Shown here: positions 48,498-58,534 of the stretch, one piece after another
Position numbering within the stretch: position 1 is the stretch's first letter
Layout of the letters: each line of letters opens with the position of its first letter
DNA from: 66-474 sp963771735
Lineage (GTDB): Bacteria > Pseudomonadota > Gammaproteobacteria > Xanthomonadales > Rhodanobacteraceae
DNA length: 64,000 nt
Assembly (NCBI GenBank): GCA_963771735.1
Contig: CAVYUN010000001.1
Coordinates: forward strand, 754,858 to 818,857
Direction of reading: 5' to 3'
Made by a program: the position numbers and the translations under genes
Notes under the pieces: model-generated
What the model saw: only the letters and a program-made list of their open reading frames with translations
Told to the model about the DNA's origin: nothing
Databases searched by the model: none

Positions 48498-49730
48498 ATG
48501 TCCATGCAGATTTCGTCGATGGCGTCACGTGTACGGTTCTCCGCACGCTGCGCCCTTTTGTTGCTGGCACTTGCAGCGTTGATGCCGGCGTGGGCCGCGG
48601 ATGGAGGCAAGGATTGTCCGCCGATGGGATCGCTGCCGGGCTACACCTTCGTGGACGCCCACGAGTATCACCCTTACGCCAGCGCGACTTTCTCAACCGG
48701 GAAGGGTGACGTGACCGTCGCCGGGCAGTTCTGCAAGCAGGCTTACGCACCCAAGGATGGCGCGCCTTCGATGAGCGAGCTGGAACGACAGATGAACTAC
48801 CGCGCCCAGTTGGACCAGCTGGGCGCCACCACGACGCACACAGGCGATGACGAAACGGACGCCAAGCTGGCCAAGGGCGGCCATACCCAATGGATCAAGG
48901 TGACTACGTGGAGCACCCAGGTCACCGTCACGGTGCTGAACCAGCAGCCATTCAAACAGACCTTCATCGATACACCATCGGGCGTCGACTACGCGCCGCT
49001 CGGGCACATGCCCAACTACGTGCAAGACGATCCGCCAAAGAAAGAGAACTTCGACCAGGACACCTTCACCATCAAGGACGGTGACGGCAGCAAGGACGTC
49101 AACGTGCAGGGCTCCCTGTATCAAGCGAACTACAAACTGAAGGACGGTGCGCCACCCTACACGCACCTGGAAGTCATGACGAACTACGTCAACGCGCTGA
49201 ACAAACTGGGCGCGCGCATCGTCTACCGGGCCGACGATGACCTGGATGCCCAGCTGGACAAGAACGGGCAGACGGTGTGGCTCAAGATCAACCTGTGGGA
49301 CGACATCATCAACCTGCACGTGATCGAGGAGAAGGCATTCCAGGCCTCGATCAAGCCGCCGCAGGCCGGCGCCATGAAGGCAGCACTGGACAAGGACGGC
49401 CACGTTGCCCTTGATATCCATTTCGACTTCGACAAGGCCACGCTGCGTCCCGACGCCGCACCGATCATCGGGCAAATCGTCGCGCTGCTGAAAGACAACC
49501 CCGACCTGAAGCTGTCGATCCAGGGCAACACCGACAACGTCGGCGACCATGACTACAACGTCAAGCTGTCGCAGCAGCGTGCCGCCGCCGTGGTCGCCGC
49601 GCTGGTCAAGGCCGGCATTGCCGCCAATCGCCTGACCTCGGCGGGCAACGGGCCGGACAAACCGGTCGCCGACAACGACACCACCGCCGGCCGCGCCAAG
49701 AACCGGCGGGTCGAGCTGGTGAAGGATTGA
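48498..49730 (+). CDS. OmpA-family protein with a duplicated N-terminal domain
   Basis: 410 residues with a signal peptide (residues 1-33, cleavage about AWA-AD). The mature N-terminal part has two tandem copies of one domain of about 110 residues (about 44-155 and 167-280): each has PGY/PNY, a FC/LYQA block, KDGAP followed by a M-NY segment, QLGA/KLGA, a DD-DAxL motif and a WIKV/WLKI segment. The C-terminal OmpA peptidoglycan-binding domain (about 305-410) has HFDFDKATLRPDA, GNTDNVGDHDYN and GNGPDKPVADND. GAGGAG precedes the ATG. It may anchor to the wall while the repeated domains bind a partner. Confidence 0.88.
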   Translation: MSMQISSMASRVRFSARCALLLLALAALMPAWAADGGKDCPPMGSLPGYTFVDAHEYHPYASATFSTGKGDVTVAGQFCKQAYAPKDGAPSMSELERQMNYRAQLDQLGATTTHTGDDETDAKLAKGGHTQWIKVTTWSTQVTVTVLNQQPFKQTFIDTPSGVDYAPLGHMPNYVQDDPPKKENFDQDTFTIKDGDGSKDVNVQGSLYQANYKLKDGAPPYTHLEVMTNYVNALNKLGARIVYRADDDLDAQLDKNGQTVWLKINLWDDIINLHVIEEKAFQASIKPPQAGAMKAALDKDGHVALDIHFDFDKATLRPDAAPIIGQIVALLKDNPDLKLSIQGNTDNVGDHDYNVKLSQQRAAAVVAALVKAGIAANRLTSAGNGPDKPVADNDTTAGRAKNRRVELVKD

Positions 49731-49737
49731 TCACGCC

Positions 49738-51054
49738 ATGCACATCCGGACGGCGTCATGGAGAGTTCTCGTGACCGGACATATCCAACCGACATTCCAT
49801 CATCCTGTTTCGTTCGACCGGACGACTTGCGCAGCACCCTCCGATCCGGCCGCACGAAGCAATCGCCGTCGTCGCTACCGGTTGACCCTGACCTGCAGTG
49901 TGCTTGCTTGCGCGCTTGTGGGCGCAGTCGGTCAAGCCGTGGCAGGAGGAGTGATTCCGAGTGCGGGCGAAATCATCCACGAGGGCACGCTGCTGAATGC
50001 CCCTTGCAGCTATACGCCGCCGCCGGCCGAGAATATCCAGAATTGGGGCCCCGAAAGAAACGGAACACCGTACATCGGCATGGATGTGCATACCGAGTTC
50101 TATGAGGTCGACAGCCATGGGCAACTGTCGCAAGATCCGGTCGGCAATGCCAACAAGAGAAACCAGAAAGAGGACCCAGGGCCAACCCGTTGTGTCTACA
50201 ACTTCAATCCATCGTTGACCGGCATCAAGGCCGTCGATCGCGGCATCTGGCTGATGCGCGTGCATCACGTGCGAATCAACAAGGTATTCGAATTCACCGG
50301 CGGCTGGGTTGCCACCGCGGGCGACGGCGCCGACGCCGCGACCGACATCCGCTTCGAGGTCGTCGGCACCAACAGTTGTGGTAATTCCGCCTGGGTCGGC
50401 ATCGGCCCGACCGATCCGGCCTGCCTCAGGCAAAAGCAAAAGAAAGCGGCGGCGGACATGGCCAAATGGGAACAACAGGAATTGCAGATCGAGCGACCCG
50501 ATTACCAGTCCATGTGCGGTATTGGCAGGCTGCACGGATCAATGGATTACAGAAGTGGCAAGGCAGGCGCCTGCATCGGCTACGAGTTGAGCATCAAGTC
50601 GGAAGAAAGCGACATGCAGGCCAACCGGCGCCTGGCCCACGATCCGCCGAATCCCGGATTACACGGTGGTGGCGAGGGCGGCAGTCTCCCGGCGCTGACC
50701 GAACTGGCCCGCCTGCCGATCACATGGGCCGCGTACCGCGCGGTCTTGACCGACCTCGATTGGGTAACCGCAGATGCCTTGGCGCTGGTCACGGCCATCG
50801 AGCGCGCCAACGGCGCCTATGCCGCGACACCCAGAAATCCCGCAGCCGACCAATGGACGCAGCGTCAGAACAAGGCGGCGTACGACGCCATGATCGATGC
50901 AGTCGACCGGGTTGGGGATGCCGAAAACAACCTGCCCGAGGCGCAAAGCGAATTGATCGCTGCGGGAATCCCGGAAGCGACCGTGGACAAGCTGATCGGC
51001 ATGGAGACACGCCGGGTGAAACGTGCGGACGCCCTGATTGAACTGCTGCGTTGA
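49738..51054 (+). CDS. Exported protein, function unknown
   Basis: 438 residues if started at the ATG 49738, with a long basic leader before the hydrophobic core (LTLTCSVLACALVGAVGQAV); a GTG at 49771 preceded by GGAGAG is a good alternative. The mature protein has several Cys residues (NAPCSYT, TRCVYNF, NSCGN, PACLRQ, SMCGIG, GACIGYE), suggesting disulfides, then a long helical C-terminal part. It lies 7 bp after the OmpA-type gene and is probably co-transcribed. No family recognised. Confidence 0.78.
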   Translation: MHIRTASWRVLVTGHIQPTFHHPVSFDRTTCAAPSDPAARSNRRRRYRLTLTCSVLACALVGAVGQAVAGGVIPSAGEIIHEGTLLNAPCSYTPPPAENIQNWGPERNGTPYIGMDVHTEFYEVDSHGQLSQDPVGNANKRNQKEDPGPTRCVYNFNPSLTGIKAVDRGIWLMRVHHVRINKVFEFTGGWVATAGDGADAATDIRFEVVGTNSCGNSAWVGIGPTDPACLRQKQKKAAADMAKWEQQELQIERPDYQSMCGIGRLHGSMDYRSGKAGACIGYELSIKSEESDMQANRRLAHDPPNPGLHGGGEGGSLPALTELARLPITWAAYRAVLTDLDWVTADALALVTAIERANGAYAATPRNPAADQWTQRQNKAAYDAMIDAVDRVGDAENNLPEAQSELIAAGIPEATVDKLIGMETRRVKRADALIELLR

Positions 51055-51156
51055 GACACACCGGAACGCCTGTGTTGCACGACGCCGGATGACGCGACAA
51101 AGCCACGCAGCATTTGCGACATCGCAACCCCCACACAACCCATCAATGGTGCACAC

Positions 51157-52221
51157 ATGAATCGAATATCAAGATCATTGCTGATTGGCGCTGCTGCCAG
51201 CGTGGTTTGCAGCACGGCGTTTGCCGGCGCCTGGAAGGCCGGACAATGGCAGAAGTTGTTCGAGCGCGTCCCCGCACCACCGGCCAGTCTGGCGCAAGCC
51301 GGCGGCATGATCGCTGCAAGCAAGGATGACAAGGGCCATACGGTGCTCGAACCGACCGATGCCGCGCTGCTGCAATCGCACCACCAACTTCAGGCGGGTC
51401 AAGCAGCGATGAATGCCGGCGCCGCCAGTGCGGCGGGCGCCGCGGCCGGCATCGACATCGCCCGCATGCAGAACGATCCGGCCTACGCCGCGCAGGTACA
51501 ACAGAAGATGGCCTCGATGACGCAGGCCCAGAAGATGCAGATGGCCATGCAGATGGCCGCGGCCCAGCGCGCATCGATGCAGCCCGGCAATACCGCGGCT
51601 ATCCGCGCCGAGGTCGCGCTGCAAGGCTACGTGCAAGGTGATGGCGGGCACATCGTCAGCGCCCAGCGCGCGCAATTGCACAAAGCCATGCAGCAAATCG
51701 CCCGAAAATTCGACACGCGTCACGCGGACCTCAACAAGCAGATGCGTGAACTGCTCAAGGCCTGCCCACCGATACCGCGGTCAAGCAATGCATGCGGAGA
51801 CACCGATTGTCCGCCGCTGCCGGCGTGCATCGCCAAGATCAATGCGCGCGTTCCGGGAATGATCGAAGCGCACCGCCAGTTGGCCACTGCGGAACTGGCA
51901 GAGGAGCGCGAGCTGTTCGAAAAGATCCGCGCAACCCTGCAACCGGTGATCACCCGCATCACCCGGCTGGCCGCCGCTGTGGAAGCTGCTGGCGGCAATG
52001 CCAGCAAAACGCAAGGCGGCACATCGCTGGTGATGACCAGCGTCGGGCAATTGCAACAATTCACCGCACTCTCGCTTCTGCGCACCGGCTACTGGCAGAA
52101 CATCCGCCAGCGCCCGCAACCGGATTCCTATTTCGTCGGTGCCGGCGAGCTCGGCTACCACTACACGGTGGGCGACGATCCAGATTACCCGGCACCCACC
52201 GAACCGCCTTCAGGCTGGTAG
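51157..52221 (+). CDS. Exported protein, Ala/Gln/Met-rich, function unknown
   Basis: 354 residues with a signal peptide ending about TAFA-GAW. The middle part (about 80-160) is rich in Met, Gln and Ala (MASMTQAQKMQMAMQMAAAQ), likely helical; it ends with a beta-rich section (FVGAGELGYHYTVGDDPDY). Four Cys lie in a short stretch (CPPIPRSSNACGDTDCPPLPAC). It is the last gene of the exported-protein run, 102 bp after the previous one and convergent to clpB. No family recognised. Confidence 0.78.
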   Translation: MNRISRSLLIGAAASVVCSTAFAGAWKAGQWQKLFERVPAPPASLAQAGGMIAASKDDKGHTVLEPTDAALLQSHHQLQAGQAAMNAGAASAAGAAAGIDIARMQNDPAYAAQVQQKMASMTQAQKMQMAMQMAAAQRASMQPGNTAAIRAEVALQGYVQGDGGHIVSAQRAQLHKAMQQIARKFDTRHADLNKQMRELLKACPPIPRSSNACGDTDCPPLPACIAKINARVPGMIEAHRQLATAELAEERELFEKIRATLQPVITRITRLAAAVEAAGGNASKTQGGTSLVMTSVGQLQQFTALSLLRTGYWQNIRQRPQPDSYFVGAGELGYHYTVGDDPDYPAPTEPPSGW

Positions 52222-52329
52222 TCCCGATACACAAGTCGCGACGATCGCGCGAATTCTCCACCTGCCGCTGCAGGTCAACTCCATCCTGCACACATGCACC
52301 GGCGTCTTTCACCCGGCATCGTCATCGCA

Positions 52330-54920
52330 TCATGTCTTGTGGAACACCAGCTTGCCGCCTTCGGCTTCGACGCGGATGGTGTCGCCGCCGACGAATTCGC
52401 CGGCCAGGATTTTCTGCGCAAGCGGGTTTTCCAGTTGCGTCTGGATCGCGCGCTTCAACGGACGCGCGCCGTAGACCGGATCGAAGCCGACGTTGCCGAG
52501 CAGCATCAGCGCGCCGTCGGAAATCTCGAGATCGATCTGGCGTTCCTGCAAACGCTTCGCCAGATAGTTGGTCTGCAACCGCGCGATCTCGCGGATCTGC
52601 GCCTTGTCGAGCGGATGGAACACCACGATCTCGTCGAGGCGGTTGATGAACTCGGGTCGGAAGTGCGCCTGTACCACGCCCATCACCGCCGCTTTCATCT
52701 GCGTGTAGGCCTCGGGTGAATCCTCGTCGATGCCGCGGATGCGATGTCCTGGATCTGCTGCGAGCCGAGGTTCGAAGTCATCACGATCACGGTGTTGCGG
52801 AAATCCACCGTACGGCCCTGGCCATCGGTAAGCCGCCCGTCGTCGAGCACCTGCAGCAGGATGTTGAACACGTCCGGGTGCGCCTTCTCGACTTCGTCGA
52901 GCAGGATCACGCTGTACGGACGCCGTCGCACGGCCTCGGTGAGATAGCCGCCCTCTTCGTAACCGACATAACCCGGAGGTGCACCGATCAACCGCGCGAC
53001 AGAATGCTTCTCCATGAACTCGGACATGTCGATCCGCACCATCGCCTCGGTGGTGTCGAACAGGAAACTCGCGAGCGCCTTGCACAGTTCGGTCTTGCCG
53101 ACGCCGGTGGGCCCGAGGAACAGGAACGAACCGTAGGGACGATTGGGATCGGACAGGCCCGCGCGCGCGCGCCGGATCGCGTCCGACACGGCTTTGACGG
53201 CCTCATCCTGGCCGACCACGTTCTTGTGCAGCGCCGACTCCATCTGCAGCAGTTTTTCGCGCTCGCCTTCCAGCATCTTGCTGACCGGGATACCGGTCCA
53301 GCGTGATACCACTTCCGCAATTTCCTCGTCCGTGACCTTGTCCTTGACCAGCTTGAACTCACGCTGGTCGGTCGACTGCGCGGCCGCGAGCTGCTTCTCC
53401 AGTTCGGGCAGCGTGCCGTACTGGATTTCGCTCATGCGCGCGTAGTCCTGGCGGCGCTGCGCGGCTTCCAGTTCCAGATGCGCCTTCTCGATCTCCTCCT
53501 TGATCCGGGTGTCGCCTTGCAGGGTCGCCTTCTCCGATTTCCACACCTCGTTCAAGTCGGAGAATTCGCGCTCCAGCTTTTCGATGTCGGTTTCAAGGTC
53601 GGCCAGGCGCTTCTTCGACTCGGCATCCTTCTCCTTCTTCAGCATCTCGCGCTGGATCTTGAGCTGGATCAGCCGGCGCTCGAGGCGATCCAGTTCCTCG
53701 GGCTTGGAATCGATCTCCATGCGGATGCGGCTGGCCGCCTCGTCCATCAGGTCGATGGCCTTGTCCGGCAACTGGCGGTCGGTGATGTAGCGGTTCGACA
53801 ACGTGGCCGCGGCAACGATCGCCGGATCGGTGATCTCCACGCCATGGTGCACGGCGTAGCGTTCCTTCAAGCCGCGCAGGATCGCGATGGTGTCCTCCAC
53901 GCTCGGCTCGCCCACGAACACCTTCTGGAAGCGGCGCTCAAGCGCGGCATCCTTCTCGATGTACTTGCGGTATTCGTCCAGCGTGGTCGCGCCGATGCAA
54001 TGCAGCTCGCCGCGCGCCAGGGCCGGCTTGAGCATGTTGCCGGCGTCCATCGCGCCCTCGGCCTTGCCCGCGCCGACCATGGTGTGCAGTTCGTCGATGA
54101 ACAGGATGACCTGGCCTTCCTGCTTGGACAGATCGTTGAGCACGCCTTTCAGGCGTTCCTCGAACTCGCCGCGGAACTTGGCGCCGGCGATCAGCGCGCC
54201 CATGTCCAGCGCCAGCAGGCGCTTGTTCTTCAAGCCTTCCGGTACTTCGTCCTTGACGATGCGCTGGGCCAGGCCTTCCACGATCGCGGTCTTGCCGACG
54301 CCGGGTTCGCCGATCAGCACCGGATTGTTCTTGGTGCGGCGCGACAGTACCTGCACCACGCGGCGGATTTCCTCGTCGCGGCCGATCACCGGATCGAGCT
54401 TGCCGGTCTCGGCACGCGCGGTCATGTCGATGGTGTATTTTTCCAGCGCCTGGCGCTGGTCCTCGGCGCCTTCCGATTGCACTTTCTCGCCACCTCGCAT
54501 CTTCTCGATCGCGGCCTCGAGGTTCTGCTTGTTGGCGCCGGCGGCTTTCAGCGCGCGACCGACATCGCCCTTGTCCTCGACGCAGGCCAGCACGAACAGC
54601 TCCGAAGCGATGAACTGGTCGCCGCGCTGCTGGGCCAGCTTGTCGGTCACGTTCAACAGCCGCGTCAGTTCATTCGAGACGTTGATGTTGCCTTCCTGGC
54701 CCGACACCCGCGGCAACTGGTCCAGCATTTCGCCGATACGCTGGCGCAGCAGCGGCACGTTGACGCCGGCCTGGGCCAGCATCGGCGCGGTCGAGCCGCC
54801 CTGCTGGTCGAGCAGCGCGGTCAGCACATGCACCGGTTCAAGCATGTTGTGGTCGCGTCCTACCGCCAGCGATTGCGCGTCGGACAGCGCCTGCTGGAAA
54901 CGCGAAGTCAGTTTGTCCAT
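52330..54920 (-). pseudogene. clpB: ATP-dependent chaperone ClpB, one frameshift
   Basis: Hexameric disaggregase. From ATG 54920 (MDKLTSRFQQALSDAQSLAV) the order is N domain, NBD1 with GEPGVGKTAIVEG, the coiled-coil middle domain (QREMLKKEKDAESKKR), NBD2 with GPTGVGKTELCKALA, and the C-terminal domain. The frame breaks near 52731-52742 after SNLGSQQIQDIAS, where one base is missing; beyond it GIDEDSPEAYTQMKAAVMGVV continues to a normal end at 52330. The rest is intact, so error is likely. It is convergent with the exported-protein run. Confidence 0.93.
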
Positions 54921-55049
54921 TCTCACGTGGGTATCCCCGAAGGAAAGGGCGGCGGGGCCGCAGACCACCACAAAATAGGGTCGAAACGGCGCGGCTTCAA
55001 CGCCTGCCGGCCGTCGCCCGCGAGTTTAAAATGTTGGGTCGGCAATGGC

Positions 55050-55818
55050 ATGAACGGGATACACATGGGATCTGCAACGCCCGCGTCGTGGGGATGGCGC
55101 GCGTGGAACATCGTGCAACTGGTCTTCACCATCGGATGGTCGGCAGGGTGCATCACCCTGGCGCTGCTGGTGCTGTTGCTGACCGGCGGCAATCGCCGCA
55201 TCCCGTTGCGGATGGCCTCGCGGCTGTGGGCGCCGGGCCTGCTGGTTGGCGCCGGCGCGAAGCTGCGGGTCACGGGGCTGCAACACGTGGATTTCTCGAA
55301 ACCGCACGTTTTCGTGGCCAACCACCAGTCCATGATCGACATCTGCGCGCTGTTCCGCGCCCTGCCCGTCCCGATCCGTTTCGTGATCAAGCAGGAACTG
55401 GCCAGGGTGCCGTTCATCGGCTGGTACGCGCGCGCCATGGGCATGGTGTTCATCGAACGCGGCCATGCACGCGAGGCCGCCCAACGCCTGCACGGCGTGG
55501 TCGCGCTGGTGCGCGCGGGCGAAAGCCTGTGCGCATTCCCGGAAGGCACCCGCAGCCGCGACGGTTCGGTGGGGCCGTTCAAGGGCGGTGCGTTCCAGGT
55601 TGCGTTGCAGGCCGGCGTGCCGATCGTGCCGATCGCGATCGAGGGCTCCGGCAAGGTGCTGCCTGCCTCGGGCTTCAGGGTTCGGCCCGGCATAATCCGA
55701 CGTCCGCATCGGCGAACCGATCGCGACCGCCGGCATGCACGCGGGCGACCGCCACGCGCTGGCTCGCCGCGCACACGACGCCGTTGCGACCATGCATGGC
55801 GGGCGCCACGGCCCGTGA
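55050..55818 (+). pseudogene. plsC: 1-acyl-sn-glycerol-3-phosphate acyltransferase (PlsC-like), one frameshift
   Basis: Inner-membrane acyltransferase making phosphatidic acid. It has an N-terminal membrane segment (WNIVQLVFTIGWSAGCITLA), the HX4D motif in ANHQSMIDI, and the second motif FPEGTRSRDGS. The frame breaks at 55697-55698: an extra C in ATAATCCGACG; without it the reading continues GIIDVRIGEPIATAGMHAGD to the TGA at 55816. Start at ATG 55050 or 55065. It is divergent from clpB and ends one base before the otsB ATG. Confidence 0.9.
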
Positions 55819-56658
55819 ATGGGGCATTCACGCCGGTTCGGGCACAATACGAAGTCCGTTCGCCGATACCGGGCCGAGGTGTCCACAGCGCGCGTCGACA
55901 TTGCCGGGGAGTTGCCCGCGCCATCCGAGGTGGGCGCCGCTTCCGGCTGGGCATTGTTTCTCGACGTCGATGGAACGCTGCTGGATCTTGCCAACCACCC
56001 CCAAGATGTGGAGGTTGGAGCGGCCTTGCTGGACGACCTCGAACGCATCGCGACGAAGCTCGGCAACGCGGTGGCATTGCTGAGCGGCCGGCCGCTGTCC
56101 GACCTGGACGCACTGTTCGGCTGGAAAGATCGCGCGGCCGCCGGCCTGCACGGCGCCGAACTGCGGATGCCGGACGGACACATGCATCTCGCCGGCGACG
56201 CTGCCGCATTCGCCGCAATCCGCGCACGCGCACAAGCAAGCGTCGCCGAATTGTCCGACGTGCTGTTCGAAGACAAGCAGCGCGCGCTGGCATTGCATTT
56301 CCGGCACGCACCCGCTGCGCGCGTGCGGGTCGAGCACCTCGCCACTGAGCTGGCGCGGGCCGCCGGCGCAGGATACGTGCTGCAACATGGCGACCACGTG
56401 ATCGAATTGAAGCCGGCCGGCGTCGACAAGGGACGCGCGCTCGCGACGCTGATGCAAGCCACGCCATTTCGCGGCCGCACGCCGTGGATGCTGGGCGACG
56501 ACCTGACCGACGAGGACGCTTTCACCAGCGTGAATGAAGCCGGCGGCGTCAGCGTGATCGTGGGTAATCGCAGGCCCACCGACGCGCATCACGCACTACC
56601 CGACCCCGCCGCGGTGCGCGCGTGGCTGCATCGCCTCGCCGGTTCCGACATCTGCTGA
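55819..56658 (+). CDS. otsB: Trehalose-6-phosphate phosphatase
   Basis: HAD-family phosphatase releasing trehalose from trehalose-6-phosphate. The DxDGT nucleophile is DVDGT at residues 49-53 (279-aa numbering), followed by SGRPLSDLD and GDDLTDEDAF. A GTG at 55879 would give 259 residues, closer to the usual length, and lies downstream of a possible promoter (CACAAT near 55853); this may be the true start. It precedes a GH15 gene and otsA on the same strand. Confidence 0.94.
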   Translation: MGHSRRFGHNTKSVRRYRAEVSTARVDIAGELPAPSEVGAASGWALFLDVDGTLLDLANHPQDVEVGAALLDDLERIATKLGNAVALLSGRPLSDLDALFGWKDRAAAGLHGAELRMPDGHMHLAGDAAAFAAIRARAQASVAELSDVLFEDKQRALALHFRHAPAARVRVEHLATELARAAGAGYVLQHGDHVIELKPAGVDKGRALATLMQATPFRGRTPWMLGDDLTDEDAFTSVNEAGGVSVIVGNRRPTDAHHALPDPAAVRAWLHRLAGSDIC

Positions 56659-56674
56659 CAAGAAGGAGCAACCG

Positions 56675-58534
56675 TTGACCCCAAAGAAAAACCAGTCCAA
56701 GAAGCAGGACCAAGCCACGCGCTCCAAGCGCAAACCGCGGCGAGCCGCGAAATCGCGACCACGCGCCAGCCTCGACCTCGGCATCATCGGCAACGGCACC
56801 ATCAATGCACTGATCGATGCGCGCGGCCGCATCGCCTGGCACTGCGTGCCCGCGTTCGACGGCGACCCGGTGTTCTGCTCGCTGCTGGAGCCGGAACACG
56901 AGGACGCGGGCTTCTTCGACATCGCGCTGGAAAATGAAACCGATCGCGAACAGCGTTACGTGGACAACAGCGCGGTGCTGGTCACCACCCTGACCGCCAG
57001 GGACGGCGCCAGGGTCGAGATCACCGACTTCGCGCCGCGCTACAAGCAACACGAACGCATCTTCCATCCCATGCAGGTGCTCAGGCGCATCCGGCCACTG
57101 TCAGGTGCGCCGCGCGTCGCACTGCGCCTCAAGCCGCTTACCGGTTATGGCAGGCGCACACCGGATTCGACCTTCGGCTCCAACCACATCCGTTTCCTGC
57201 TCGACCCGCTGGTGCTGCGCGTAACCACAGACGCCCAGTTGCCGATGCTGCGCGACGGCCTGCCGTTCCTGCTCGACCGCGACGTGCACATCGTGATGGG
57301 CACCGACGAAACCCTGCAGGAATCGCCGCGCCGCTATTTTTCCGAAGCACTCGACGCGACGCTGGCTTACTGGCACGAATGGTCGCGTTATCTATCGATC
57401 CCGGTCGAATGGCAGGACGTGGTGATCCGCGCCGCGATCACGCTCAAGCTGTGCCAGTACGAGGGCACCGGCGCGATCGTCGCGGCCATGACCACTTCGA
57501 TTCCGGAAGCACCCGACACCGTGCGCACCTGGGATTACCGCTACTGCTGGCCGCGCGATGCGGCGCTGTCGGTGCGCGCGCTGAATTCGCTGAGCACCAC
57601 GCGCTCGATGGAGGAATACGTCCGCTACATCTTCAACCTCGCGGTCAAGGACGACCTGATGGCGCCGGTTTACGGCATCCACTTCCAGGACGAACTTCCG
57701 GAGCGCCACGAATCCACGCTGGCCGGTTACCGTGGCATGGGCCCGGTGCGGGTCGGCAACGAGGCCTGGCGGCAGAAGCAGAACGACATCTACGGCAGCG
57801 TGGTGCTGGCGGCGACCCAGATGTTCCGCGACCGGCGCCTGGTGAACCGCGGCGGCGAACTCGAGTTCCGGCGACTGGAAAGCTGCGGCGACGCCGCCTG
57901 GAAATTGCACGACAAACCCGATGCGGGCCTGTGGGAACTGCGCGGCCGCGAATCGGTGCACACTTATTCCGCGGTGATGTGCTGGGTCGCCTGCGACCGC
58001 CTTTCGAACATCGCCGGTTGGCTGGATCTGGACGATCGCGCGGCGTTCTGGCGCAAGCGCGCCGATCGCATCCGCAGGAAAATCCTCAAGCGGTCCGTGC
58101 ACGCGGACGGGCATTTCGTCGAGTCGTTCGACAGCGACCAGCTCGATGCCAGCCTGCTGCTGCTGGCACCGTTGCGTTTCATCGATGCCGACGATCCGCG
58201 TTACGTCAAGACCGTGGATGCGGTCGGCAAAACCCTGATGCGCGACGGATTCCTGTTGCGCTACGCGCAACCGGATGATTTCGGCGCGCCGGAAACCAGC
58301 TTCCTGGTCTGCAACTTCTGGTACGTCGAGGCGTTGATCGCGGTCGGCCGCAAGGACGAAGCCCGCAAGTTCTTTGAGAAACTGCTGGCCATCCGCAATC
58401 CGCTGGGGCTGCTGTCCGAGGATTACGATCCCAAGAGCAAGGAACTGTGGGGCAACTTCCCGCAGACCTATTCGATGGTCGGGCTGATCAACGCCGCGCG
58501 CGGTCTGTCCACCGATTGGGACGAGGTTGTATGA
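56675..58534 (+). CDS. Glycoside hydrolase family 15 protein
   Basis: Glucoamylase/trehalase-type (alpha/alpha)6 enzyme of 619 residues. The start is TTG at 56675 with AAGGAG at 56663-56668. Residues 1-30 are a Lys/Arg-rich tail (KKNQSKKQDQATRSKRKPRR); then the N-terminal beta domain and the catalytic domain with TWDYRYCWPRDA (about 286-297), SFLVCNFWYVEAL and LWGNFPQTYSM, all typical of bacterial GH15 proteins found beside otsA/otsB. Substrate unproven; alpha-glucosides including trehalose are likely. Its stop overlaps the otsA ATG (ATGA). Confidence 0.93.
   Translation: MTPKKNQSKKQDQATRSKRKPRRAAKSRPRASLDLGIIGNGTINALIDARGRIAWHCVPAFDGDPVFCSLLEPEHEDAGFFDIALENETDREQRYVDNSAVLVTTLTARDGARVEITDFAPRYKQHERIFHPMQVLRRIRPLSGAPRVALRLKPLTGYGRRTPDSTFGSNHIRFLLDPLVLRVTTDAQLPMLRDGLPFLLDRDVHIVMGTDETLQESPRRYFSEALDATLAYWHEWSRYLSIPVEWQDVVIRAAITLKLCQYEGTGAIVAAMTTSIPEAPDTVRTWDYRYCWPRDAALSVRALNSLSTTRSMEEYVRYIFNLAVKDDLMAPVYGIHFQDELPERHESTLAGYRGMGPVRVGNEAWRQKQNDIYGSVVLAATQMFRDRRLVNRGGELEFRRLESCGDAAWKLHDKPDAGLWELRGRESVHTYSAVMCWVACDRLSNIAGWLDLDDRAAFWRKRADRIRRKILKRSVHADGHFVESFDSDQLDASLLLLAPLRFIDADDPRYVKTVDAVGKTLMRDGFLLRYAQPDDFGAPETSFLVCNFWYVEALIAVGRKDEARKFFEKLLAIRNPLGLLSEDYDPKSKELWGNFPQTYSMVGLINAARGLSTDWDEVV

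Noticed and set aside
53478..56348. Plus-strand open frame of 956 codons across clpB
   Set aside because: Its first part is antisense to clpB; only the segment after about 55050 is the real PlsC reading frame.
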